DNA of 64,000 nt from Actinoplanes oblitus (lineage in GTDB: Bacteria > Actinomycetota > Actinomycetes > Mycobacteriales > Micromonosporaceae). Shown piece after piece: positions 34,432 to 42,269 of this stretch. The notes below the pieces were generated by a model. It saw only the letters and a program-made list of their open reading frames with translations. It did no database searches and was not told where the DNA came from. The position numbers and the translations under genes are program-made. The stretch's first letter is position 1. Every line of letters begins with the position of its first letter. The stretch covers positions 7,938,501 to 8,002,500 of the forward strand of contig NZ_CP126980.1 of the NCBI RefSeq assembly GCF_030252345.1, read 5' to 3'.

Positions 34432-35610
34432 GTGGCAGCACCGAAGAAGTACCCCGATGAGCTGCGGCAACGCGCCGTTCGACTGTATCGGGATTCGGAT
34501 CCGAAGCCGGTGATCAAGCGGCTGGCGGAGCAGTTGAACGTGCACCCGGAAGCGTTGCGGAACTGAATCCGGCAGGCCGAGGCCGACGCTGGCGAGCGTG
34601 CCGATCGGCCGACCACGGACATGCTGCAGGAGAACCGGCGCCTGCTGAAGGAGAACGCCGAGCTGCGGCGGGCCAACGAGATTTTGAAGGCCGCGTCGGC
34701 GTATTTCGCGGCGGAGCCCGACCTGGCGACGGTCCTGACGTTCATCGACGAACAGTCGGACCGCTTCGCGGTCGCGCTCCTTCTTCGGGTCTTGGAGATC
34801 GGCGAGTCGACCTACTACACGTGGCGCAAGCAGGTCGAGCCGCCCTGCGACCGCGACGTGGTCGACCGGGGCCTGCTGTCGAACATCTACGAGATCTGGC
34901 AGAACTCGGGCTTCACCTACGGCTCCGACCGCATCCACCAGCAGCTACGCCGCGACGGCATCCATGTCGGCCGCAAGCGTGTCGAGCGGTTGAGGCGGGC
35001 TCAGGACTGGCAGGGCGCGTTCCTGCGGCGTGGCTGGCGCGGCGGCTCCACGAAGCAGGATCGACCCGCGAGCCGGCCCCGGACCTGGTCAACCGGCAGT
35101 TCACCGCGGCCGGCCCGGACCGGCTGTGGGTCGCCGACGCTACCCGGATCCCGTGCGCCGAGGGCATGTTCTGGCTCGCCGCGGTCCGCGACGCGTTCTC
35201 CCGCCGGATCGTCGGGCGGCAGACCTCGACCCGCTGCGACACCGACCTGATCCTGGCCGCCCTCGAGTACGGCATCTATTCGCGTGACGTCCGCGACGGT
35301 GACCTGATCCATCACAGCGACAAGGGCTCGAACTACACGTCGTTCCGGTTCGCGGAACGCTTGTACGACAACGGAATCCTGCCTTCGATGGGCTCGGTCG
35401 GCGACAGCTACGACACCGCGCTGATCGAAAACTTCTGGTCCACGGTGAAGATCGAGCTGGTCTATCGAAGCCAGTGGCGCACCCGCGACGAGGCCGAGAA
35501 CGCACTGTTCGCCTACGTCGATGGCTGGCACAAACATCCGGCGCATCCAGAAAGAGCTCGGCTACCTCAGCCCGGACGAATACGAGACGGCCTGGCATCA
35601 CGCTCAGGTA
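34432..35610 (+). pseudogene. Decayed IS3-family transposase (OrfA-OrfB)
   Basis: OrfA starts at GTG 34432 (AAPKKYPDELRQRAVRLYRD) and is a helix-turn-helix protein stopped at 34564 by TGA where relatives read a tryptophan (ALRN-W-IRQ). The frame continues through LQENRRLLKENAELRRANEI into OrfB. A one-base loss near 35060 shifts the frame before the DDE integrase core (RLWVADATRIPC, SDKGSNYTSFRF, GDSYDTALIENFW). A one-base gain near 35530 shifts it again before RRIQKELGYLSPDEYETAW. Three lesions mean it cannot make transposase. I could not define the terminal inverted repeats. Confidence 0.8.
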
Positions 35611-35686
35611 AGCCAGACCGAGCCCGTATTGCTCACCCCGCCACCGGCCGGTAGCAGGAAAAACGCTCCATCGAACCGGGGGAAAC

Positions 35687-36378
35687 CCAGCCGTCGAGGA
35701 ACGCCGCATCGCACTCAACCCCTGCCGTCGCCTACGTCCGGCAGCCGTCCCGACAGCCGAACGCCCCTGGGCGACACCCGCCCAGGTCCTCGCCATCGCC
35801 AGCCACCTCAACCAGCCCGAGGCCACTCTCGTCATCACCGCCGCCTACACCGGCATGCGCTGGGGCGAACTCGTCGGACTGCAACGGCACAACTGCGTCC
35901 TCGGCGACGCCCGTATCCACATCAACCGGAAACCGGAGCCCTGCACGAGATCGCCGGCACCCTCGAGCTCGGACCGCCCAAGACCCCCGCCGCTGTCCGC
36001 AGCATCGCGCTTCCGCCGTTCCTGGTCACCCGGCTGCGTGAGCACCTGGATAGCCACGACCACGCCCACGTCTTCGCCGGCGCCGACGGCGGTCTCCACC
36101 GCCGCTCGAACTTCGCCCGCCGCTTCTGGCGACCCGCCACCGACGGCGACCCGAAGAAACTGATCGCCCCCGTCATCCCCGGCATGCACTTCCACGACCT
36201 GCGACACACCCACAAGACCTGGATGATCGAAGACGGCGTCCCCGAGGTCGCCCAAGCCAAACGACTCGGCCACCGCCTACCCGGAGTCCGCGGCATCTAC
36301 AGCCGCGTCAGCCCCGCCGTCGAACAACGACTCGTCGACGGCCCGCGGAAACGCTGGCAGGCCACCGGCGAACGGTGA
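35687..36378 (+). pseudogene. Broken tyrosine recombinase (phage/plasmid-type integrase)
   Basis: Two frames together give the C-terminal catalytic half of an integrase. Frame one reads RRIALNPCRRLRP and TAAYTGMRWGELVGLQ with the first catalytic arginine. After a shift near 35935, frame two reads FHDLRHTHKTWMIEDG with the H-x-x-R pair and RLGHRLPGVRGIYSRVSP with the GH and tyrosine. The N-terminal DNA-binding part is absent, cut where the IS3 remnant ends. It lies about 140 bases from tRNA-Val, a typical attachment site, so it may be the leftover integrase of an element that used that tRNA. Confidence 0.75.
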
Positions 36379-36443
36379 CCACCTTGGCGACAGGGAGCGA
36401 ACGATCCCCGTTCTGGGGAGGTCACCAGCTGGCCAACGGTCGG

Positions 36444-36499
36444 CGCTCCCGAAATCATGACGAAAACACCCGCCACAGATGATCTCTGTGGCGGGTGTT
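36444..36499. terminator. Copy 2 of the 51-bp repeat; strong bidirectional terminator
   Basis: This repeats 22705-22755 with small differences. The stem is longer here, with 15-bp arms from AACACCCGCC to GGCGGGTGTT around a TGATC loop (36465-36499). T-runs follow on both strands (GTTTTT on plus, GTTTTC on minus). It lies between the integrase relic and the 3' end of tRNA-Val, so it would end transcription from both sides. Confidence 0.8.
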
Positions 36500-36518
36500 T
36501 TTGCAGCTAAAGGCTATG

Positions 36519-36590
36519 TGGGCGATACTGGGATCGAACCAGTGACCTCTCCGGTGTGAACGGAGCGCTCTCCCGCTGAGCTAATCGCCC
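36519..36590 (-). tRNA. tRNA-Val (anticodon CAC)
   Basis: On the minus strand a 72-base cloverleaf can be drawn. The acceptor arms are GGGCGAT and ATCGCCC, the D arm lies in GCTCAGCGGGAGAGC, the anticodon stem is CTCCG/CGGAG with loop TTCACAC, and the T arm is ACTGG-TTCGATC-CCAGT. The discriminator base is A and CCA is not encoded. Anticodon CAC reads GUG valine codons. Position beside an integrase relic makes its 3' end a candidate old attachment site. Confidence 0.93.
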
Positions 36591-36644
36591 TCAACGAGAT
36601 GGAACTCTACCGGACCGCGGCACCGCCGCAAAAACCGGGGTGGT

Positions 36645-37052
36645 TCAGTGCGTGGCGAACCAGTCCCGGGTCCACTGGATCAGGTCGACGCCGAGGCTGA
36701 GCCGGACGGCGGCCCACACCACGGCGGCCACGAAGATCATCCCGACCACGCCGATCACCGCGCGGACCGGCAGGCTCTGCCGGGCGATCCAGTGCGTCCA
36801 GTTCTTCACGTGCCGCTTGGTGAACTCCAGGAGGTTTTTCGCCCAAGCGAACTCCAGGGCCAGGATGGCAAGACCGAGAATGACGATGGCCCAGCCCGGG
36901 CCGGGGAACGGGATGAGCACGATGCCCAGGGCCACGACCAGGGTGCCGAGCACTCCGATGCCGATCTTCAGAGCCAGACGCCCGGATGGGGTGGACCGGA
37001 TACGGTCGAGCAGACGCACGTCAGAAGCCTTGTCGTCCGGTTTTACACCCAT
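36645..37052 (-). CDS. PGPGW-motif transmembrane protein (TIGR02611-type)
   Basis: The 135-residue membrane protein contains the namesake motif IPFPGPGWAIVILGLAIL after a first helix pair and a further helix pair near the C-terminus (VIGVVGMIFVAAVVWAAV). Proteins of this type are widespread in actinobacteria and have no known function. It is a single gene, transcribed towards tRNA-Val and divergent from the SsgA-family gene with about 275 bases between starts. Confidence 0.82.
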   Translation of the reverse strand: MGVKPDDKASDVRLLDRIRSTPSGRLALKIGIGVLGTLVVALGIVLIPFPGPGWAIVILGLAILALEFAWAKNLLEFTKRHVKNWTHWIARQSLPVRAVIGVVGMIFVAAVVWAAVRLSLGVDLIQWTRDWFATH

Positions 37053-37328
37053 TTCATCCCCCAGTGTCCCGGAGCCCCGTCACTACCCGGGAGGAATGGA
37101 CGTTACCGGAGTAAGTCAACTGCTGGACCACCCGACGCCGGGCGGAACCGAGTACATGGGCAGAACAGGACAAGATATCTTTTTGCGTCCTGGGCGGAGG
37201 GGTTTTCGGAACCGTCTTCCCACTACTGGGTGAGATCAGCGTATGGCGGAGCGTAACGACAGGGATCACCTGAGTATGGGAAACGCGGGGTTCACCAGCC
37301 TCGCAGCGGTGCCGGGGGGAGTTCGTCC

Positions 37329-37760
37329 ATGAGTACCATTCGTCCAACGACCGTCGAGGTCGAGACCTCGCTGCGGCTCGTAGCGCCAGACGCGACGGCA
37401 CTGCCGGTGCGCGCCAGTCTGCGCTACGACCCGTCGGACCCGTATGCGGTCCATGTGTTGTTCCACGCGGAATCAGCCGGTGGGGAAGCCGTGAGCTGGT
37501 CCTTCGCGCGGGAACTGCTGGTCACCGGCCTTGATGAGCCGGCGGGTATCGGCGACGTCCGGGTGTGGCCGTGGGCCACGCCGCGGGGCGATTTCGTCGC
37601 ACTGGCGTTGTCGTCGCCTGACGGCAACGCACTGTTCGAGGTGCCGCGCAGCGTCCTCGTCCGATTCCTGCGGCGCACCTACGTGGTGGTGCCGCGTGGC
37701 CGGGAGTCGGAGCACCTGGATGTCGACGCGGCGGTGAACCGGTTGCTTGCCGGCCGGTAA
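37329..37760 (+). CDS. SsgA/SsgB-family sporulation and cell-division protein
   Basis: The 143-residue protein matches SsgA-like proteins, found only in morphologically complex actinomycetes. Recognisable stretches are VETSLRLVAPDATALPVRAS, RYDPSDPYAVHVLFH, GDVRVWPW and LFEVPRSVLVRFLRRTYVVV. The length is close to SsgB, the member that positions FtsZ at sporulation septa, so an SsgB-like role is the best guess. It supports a filamentous, sporulating host. It is followed immediately by a strong terminator. Confidence 0.85.
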   Translation: MSTIRPTTVEVETSLRLVAPDATALPVRASLRYDPSDPYAVHVLFHAESAGGEAVSWSFARELLVTGLDEPAGIGDVRVWPWATPRGDFVALALSSPDGNALFEVPRSVLVRFLRRTYVVVPRGRESEHLDVDAAVNRLLAGR

Positions 37761-37770
37761 AACCTCAGCG

Positions 37771-37819
37771 AAAGGGCCGACCCGCACAGACACTGCCGAT
37801 CTGTGCGGGTCGCCCTTTA
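37771..37819 (+). terminator. Rho-independent terminator after the SsgA-family gene
   Basis: AAAGGGCCGACCCGCACAGA pairs with TCTGTGCGGGTCGCCCTTT across a 9-base loop, giving a stem of about 19 bp with one bulge, 10 bases after the stop codon. Confidence 0.85.
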
Positions 37820-37955
37820 TCTGTGAAAAGTCTGGATCTCCGAAAAGGAATCGGAATCGGACGTATAGCGAATACCGAGGCGCAAAACGGACAAATAGCC
37901 CGGTCGGTGCAGTAAGGGATGCGTTGCCGGTCATCGACGATTACCGTCAGCGGCG

Positions 37956-38861
37956 ATGCCAGTAATCACTCACCGCGCCGAGCGCGCTCCAGCCTGTATA
38001 CCGCCCGAATGGGCGGGGGTCGGTGCCTGCGCCCTTCCGGTGGCGGCCGGCGCCGCCACCGGGCTGCTCGAGTGCCACGCACTCGTGCTGATCACCACGG
38101 GGCCGCTGCTAGCCGACGTCGATTTCACCTCACACCTGGCCGGGCCGGGGACCATCCTCTGGGTGCGCCCGGGCCAGGCACTCCACTTCGACCTTCCGGG
38201 CGCCGGTCGCCCGGGCGACGGCGAGCCGCCTGACGAAGCGATGACGGTCGTCTTCCGGCCCGGCCTGTTCGCTTCCGACGAGTTGCCCGGCCTGGCCCCG
38301 GACGACCCGGCCGGCCCCGCCCGTACCCCGCTGGTCCTGCCCGACCCGGCGGTCTTCCGCGCCGCGATGGAGCACCTCGCGGCCGATGCCGCCGGTCCAC
38401 CGGGCCGGGTCGCCGCCGCCCTGCTGCGCCACCAGCTGGCCGCCCTGCTGCTGCGGATCCGCCTGCTGGACCGCACCGGCAGCGACGTCGCCAACGTGGA
38501 GGCACGCACCTTCGAGCGGTTCCGCCGCCGGCTGGAGGACGGTTACCCGCACAGCCGCCGGGTCGAGGACTACGCCGCCGAGCTCTCCTGCTCGGTGCGC
38601 ACCCTCACCCGGGCGAGCCTGGCGGTGACCGGACGGACCGCCAAGCAGGTGGTGGACGACCGGGTGGCGCTGCAGGCGCGACGGCTGCTCGCGGCGACCG
38701 ACCTGTCGGTGGCCGAGGTGGGCCGTGGCCTGGGGTTCGGCGAGCCGACCAACTTCGGGCGGTTCTTCCACCGGGAGACCGGGCTGAGCCCGGGCCAGTT
38801 CCGGGCCCGCTTCGCCGACCGCCCCGGCGGCATTCCGGGACCCCGCCAGCCCGCGGACTGA
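37956..38861 (+). CDS. AraC-family transcriptional regulator
   Basis: The 301-residue protein has an N-terminal cupin-like sensing domain (GPGTILWVRPGQALHFD region) and two C-terminal helix-turn-helix motifs. The first includes LSCSVRTLTRASLAVTGRTA; the second includes SVAEVGRGLGFGEPTNFGRF followed by FHRETGLSPGQFRARF. It is a stand-alone gene; no target is evident. The sequence of its last 35 bases is repeated several times just downstream. Confidence 0.85.
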   Translation: MPVITHRAERAPACIPPEWAGVGACALPVAAGAATGLLECHALVLITTGPLLADVDFTSHLAGPGTILWVRPGQALHFDLPGAGRPGDGEPPDEAMTVVFRPGLFASDELPGLAPDDPAGPARTPLVLPDPAVFRAAMEHLAADAAGPPGRVAAALLRHQLAALLLRIRLLDRTGSDVANVEARTFERFRRRLEDGYPHSRRVEDYAAELSCSVRTLTRASLAVTGRTAKQVVDDRVALQARRLLAATDLSVAEVGRGLGFGEPTNFGRFFHRETGLSPGQFRARFADRPGGIPGPRQPAD

Positions 38862-38990
38862 ACGGACCGCACCAGCCCGCGGACCGAACCGGACCGCACC
38901 AGCCCGCGGACCGAACCCGACCGCCCGGCGGCGTTCCGGGACCCCGCCGACCCGCGGACCGAACCGGACCGCACCAGCCGCCGGCTGAGC
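38825..38990 (+). repeat. Short tandem repeats derived from the AraC gene end
   Basis: About four imperfect units of 26-28 bases containing CAGCCCGCGGACCGAACCGG run from the last codons of the AraC gene into the intergenic region. The upstream part GGCGGCATTCCGGGACCCCG is also repeated near 38928-38947. In the first unit the gene's TGA stop replaces a CCG found in the others. Replication slippage is the simplest origin. Confidence 0.75.
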
Positions 38991-39087
38991 CGGACCGCCG
39001 CGCCACCCCGGGGGCGGAAAAGGGGTAATTCCCATATCGCCCTGGGGTATGTGCACCGGGACGCCGGCGGCGAGGCAGAATAGTCGC

Positions 39088-39543
39088 GTGCAGATCTCCG
39101 CGCGCGGCGACTACGCGGTCCGGGCAGCGCTCAGCTTGGCGCAGGCCTACCCGTCCCTGATGTCCGCTCAGGCCATTGCCCAAGACCAGGAAATGCCTCG
39201 GAAGTTTCTCGAGGCGGTCCTGGCCGACCTGCGCCGTGCCGGGGTGGTGCGGGCGCAGCGCGGCGCGGAGGGTGGTTACACGCTGTCCCACCCACCACGT
39301 GACGTGACGATCGGCCAGATCCTGCGGGCCGTCGACGGCCCGCTCGCCGGCGTGCGCGGCCTGCGTCCGGAGGAGACACAGTATTCCGGCGCCGCCGAGA
39401 ACCTGCCGAACCTCTGGGTCGCGGTGCGGGCCGCGGTCCGCGAGGTGGTCGACGAGGTGAGCCTGGCCGAGCTGATCAGCGGGCGGATGCCGGCGCACGT
39501 GCGCAAGCTGACCACCCGCCCGGACGCCTGGCAGCCGCGCTGA
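39088..39543 (+). CDS. Rrf2-family transcriptional regulator lacking cysteines
   Basis: The 151-residue protein starts at GTG 39088, which gives the standard Rrf2 opening QISARGDYAVRAALSLAQ. The winged helix includes AQDQEMPRKFLEAVLADLRRAGVV and the wing GGYTLSHPPRDVTIG. Members such as NsrR, IscR and RsrR bind an iron-sulfur cluster through three cysteines; this protein has none, so it cannot sense that way. It may bind a small molecule like CymR-type members or act constitutively. The neighbouring small DUF4236 gene is on the same strand but separately started. Confidence 0.85.
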   Translation: MQISARGDYAVRAALSLAQAYPSLMSAQAIAQDQEMPRKFLEAVLADLRRAGVVRAQRGAEGGYTLSHPPRDVTIGQILRAVDGPLAGVRGLRPEETQYSGAAENLPNLWVAVRAAVREVVDEVSLAELISGRMPAHVRKLTTRPDAWQPR

Positions 39544-39613
39544 CGTTTGTGGATTGACGCGATCGGGAACCGTCCGCCCATCACCGACTGAAGCACGATG
39601 GGAGACGTTTCCG

Positions 39614-39793
39614 ATGGGCCTCATGTTCCGCAGCCGCAAGAAGTTCGGCCCGCTGGTCCTGAACTTCACCGAGAACGGTTTCTCGTCCTGGAGCATCAAG
39701 ATCGGCCGCTGGTCCTGGAACTCGCGGACCCGCGCGCACCGCGTCGACCTGCCCGGCCCGCTGTCCTGGAAGCAGGACAAGTCCCGGTCATAG
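39614..39793 (+). CDS. DUF4236-type small protein
   Basis: The 59-residue protein from ATG 39614 has the DUF4236 pattern: FRSRKKFGPLVLNFTENGF, then SWSIKIGRWSWNSRTRAHRV and DLPGPLSWK. The family is short and basic, common in bacteria, with no known function. Its last 6 bases overlap the convergent gene on the other strand. Confidence 0.75.
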   Translation: MGLMFRSRKKFGPLVLNFTENGFSSWSIKIGRWSWNSRTRAHRVDLPGPLSWKQDKSRS

Positions 39794-40675
39794 TGGGCTG
39801 ATCAGCACGTCACCACCGAGCCGTCCGGCCGCCGGGTCGCGGCTCACCTGCCGCGCGTCGAGCATCAGGTGCAGCACCCGGTTCGCGTCAGCGGCCCGGT
39901 ACACGGTCTCGGTCAGTGTGAAGGTGCGCAGGTCGCTCACCGTCGCCGGGCCCACCTCGGCCAGGTACGCCAGGATCTCCCGGCGCAGCGGGCCGGGGTG
40001 CGGCTGCAGCGAGATGTCGATCAGGTGCCGGTCCGGATCGCCGGGGTCACGCAGGCGCACCCCGGCGAACTCGTCGACCGCCCAGAGCGCCTCCTTGAAG
40101 TGCTCCAGGCTCTTGCCCGAGCCGGTCAGGAAGACCACCACCTGCCCGGGCTCGTCATCGGTGGCCAGTTCGGCCGCGGTGCGCAGCGGGAACCCCGCGT
40201 CCCGGTAGGCCGCCGCGGAGCTTCCCGGCGGCAGCACCAGCAGCGCCTCCGCCGGACGCCCGGCGGCCAGCGCCGCCACGGTGGCCACGGCGGGCGGTTC
40301 GCTCGCCGCACCGGCATCGAGAAAACCCAGCGACGGTACGCCTTTCGCCCCGGCCGCCTGGAGAGCCACCGCCACCGGCGCGGCGATGCCGAGCACGGTC
40401 AGGCCCGCTCCGGCGCCGGCCTGGTGCTGCACCTCGCCCAGCCGATCAGTGATTGTCGTCATGTCGTCACCGACGGCCACCATGGACAATTCCCGCCCGC
40501 GGGCCAGATCGGGCAGGTCGGCCAGCGCCCGGACCGCCGCCTCGGCCGTGGCGCCGCCGTCCGCGTCGGCGTATCCGTGCAGATAGATGGCCCGGCGACC
40601 ACGGTGCAGGGCACCCGCGGCCCAGGCCTCCAGGTGGCGGATCAACAGTTCCCGTTTGACCGTCGTGACTGACAT
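39788..40675 (-). CDS. Conserved hypothetical protein, possibly TcmP-related
   Basis: The 295-residue protein starts at ATG 40675. The N-terminal part predicts alpha/beta structure (RAIYLHGYADADGGATAE, then VAVGDDMTTITDRLGEVQ). A later part contains VVVFLTGSGKSLEHFKEALWAVDEF followed by a winged-helix-like C-terminus (EILAYLAEVGPATVSDLRTFTLTETVYR). The FKEALWAVDEF segment recalls three-Cys-motif partner (TcmP) proteins, but this is a weak memory match. It is a single gene; function is unknown. Confidence 0.65.
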   Translation of the reverse strand: MSVTTVKRELLIRHLEAWAAGALHRGRRAIYLHGYADADGGATAEAAVRALADLPDLARGRELSMVAVGDDMTTITDRLGEVQHQAGAGAGLTVLGIAAPVAVALQAAGAKGVPSLGFLDAGAASEPPAVATVAALAAGRPAEALLVLPPGSSAAAYRDAGFPLRTAAELATDDEPGQVVVFLTGSGKSLEHFKEALWAVDEFAGVRLRDPGDPDRHLIDISLQPHPGPLRREILAYLAEVGPATVSDLRTFTLTETVYRAADANRVLHLMLDARQVSRDPAAGRLGGDVLISPL

Positions 40676-40761
40676 GGCGCTTGTTCTACCCCGTCCACTC
40701 AGCACTGGGCGTTACACCCCAAGACTTGTACCTAAGGTAGTCGTACGAGCACTATGGGTGC

Positions 40762-42177
40762 GTGGCTCCCGCTCTCGCCGAACTCACCGCCCGGGCACAG
40801 ACCTTGACGTCGGCCGGCGATCTCACGGGCGCCCGGGCCGTGCTGACCGAGGTGCTGCGTTCCGCGGACGCCGACCCGCGCCGGGCCACCGCCGAGCTCG
40901 CGGTGGCCGCCGCCCTGTTCGCCCGGGTCCTGATCGCCCTCGGTGACCCGCAGTCCGCCCGGCTCTGGGCCGCTTTCGCGCACGCCGCCGAGGAGCAGCT
41001 GCACGGCCCCCGCGACGAGCGCACCATCGCCGCCGCCGCCACCCACGCCGCCGTCCTGTACCGCGTCGGGCAGTACGGCCGGGCCGCCCTGGTCTATCAC
41101 GACCTGGTCGGCGAGCTGGCCCGGATCGACGACCCGGAGGCGCCGCGGGTGCTGGCCGCCGAGGCCGACCTGGCCACCGCCGAGCACGCCGCCGGGCACT
41201 GCGCCGCCGCCCGGGCCCGCCTCACCGGCGCCTGGCGGCGCTACCGCGACCGTTACGGCGAGGACGCCCCGCCGGCGATCAAGATGCTGGCCCGGCTCGG
41301 CGCGATGGAGCGCGAGTGCGGCCGGGAGGCGGCCGCCCGCGACCACCTGGCCACCGCCCGGCGGCTGAGCGAGCGGCATCTGCCGGCCGGCCACCCGCTG
41401 ATCCGGCAGGCCGCCGAGCTCGCCGAGGCCGAGCGCTCCGGGCGGCACACCTGCGGCCGGATGAGCCGGCCCGGCCGCGACGACGACACCGAACTGCGGC
41501 CGGGCGGCTTCCGGCCCTTTCCGCGCCGCCCCACGGTCCCCGCCCCGCCCGCGCCGGACGACACCCTCGACGACGTCCTCCAGCCGCCGCCGGACAACCG
41601 CGCCACCGACCCCAACGGCACGGTCTACCAGCAGCCGTTCTACCTGAGCGACCTGGGCCTGGCCGGCGACCCGGCCGGCCGGCACGCCCGCGCCGACACC
41701 CCGCCGCCACTGCCCGGCCACCGCGCTCCGGACTACGAACGGGCCGGCAGAAGCGGTCGCGGACATCCGGCGCTGCTCGCGATCGCGCTGGCCGGCGGCG
41801 TCGCCACCGCGGCCGCCGTCGTGATCACGACGCTGCCGGACGCGGACGGGGTGACCACGCCGCAGGCCGCGGCACCGTCGGCGGCGGCCTCCGGGGAAAC
41901 CGCCGGCCCACCCGGCTCGCCGCGGAACGTGACACTTCGCGACAACCGCACCGGAGTGTCGCTGAGCTGGACCGTCCCGTCCGGGGCGACCGGCCCGGTG
42001 GTGATCTCCGGGGGCCGTGCCGGGCAGCCACCCGCCGAGGTCGAGCGGCTCTCCCCCGGCGCCACCGACTACCAGGTTTACCGCCTCGACGAGCAGGCGA
42101 ACTACTGCTTCACCGTCGCGCTGCGCGCCGCCGACGGCAGGCTTCGCCCCGCCGCCCCGGTCTGCACCGCCCGGTGA
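40762..42177 (+). CDS. Membrane protein with TPR-like N-terminus and fibronectin-like C-terminus
   Basis: The 471-residue protein starts at GTG 40762. The first ~220 residues are an all-helical TPR-like region (AELTARAQTLTSAGDLTGAR repeats). A proline-rich linker (about 245-330), one membrane helix (about 335-358, LLAIALAGGVATAAAVVITT) and an outside domain of about 100 residues with a fibronectin type III look (PRNVTLRDNRTGVSLSWTVP, then YQVYRLDEQANYCFTVALR) follow. This resembles fragments of actinobacterial signalling proteins that combine cytoplasmic TPRs with an extracellular Fn3 domain. It precedes the GGDEF protein by about 90 bases, and both have TPRs. Confidence 0.65.
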   Translation: MAPALAELTARAQTLTSAGDLTGARAVLTEVLRSADADPRRATAELAVAAALFARVLIALGDPQSARLWAAFAHAAEEQLHGPRDERTIAAAATHAAVLYRVGQYGRAALVYHDLVGELARIDDPEAPRVLAAEADLATAEHAAGHCAAARARLTGAWRRYRDRYGEDAPPAIKMLARLGAMERECGREAAARDHLATARRLSERHLPAGHPLIRQAAELAEAERSGRHTCGRMSRPGRDDDTELRPGGFRPFPRRPTVPAPPAPDDTLDDVLQPPPDNRATDPNGTVYQQPFYLSDLGLAGDPAGRHARADTPPPLPGHRAPDYERAGRSGRGHPALLAIALAGGVATAAAVVITTLPDADGVTTPQAAAPSAAASGETAGPPGSPRNVTLRDNRTGVSLSWTVPSGATGPVVISGGRAGQPPAEVERLSPGATDYQVYRLDEQANYCFTVALRAADGRLRPAAPVCTAR

Positions 42178-42269
42178 GTACGCAACCGCTTTGCACCCGG
42201 CCGGGACCCACTCTGCCACCGCGGCACCGGAGTGTTGGTCGTCACGGCGACTACAGGAAGTAGGGACTA

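Noticed and set aside
34399..35838. Minus-strand frames opposite the IS3 remnant
   Set aside because: They are shadows of the decayed transposase; all recognisable motifs are on the plus strand.
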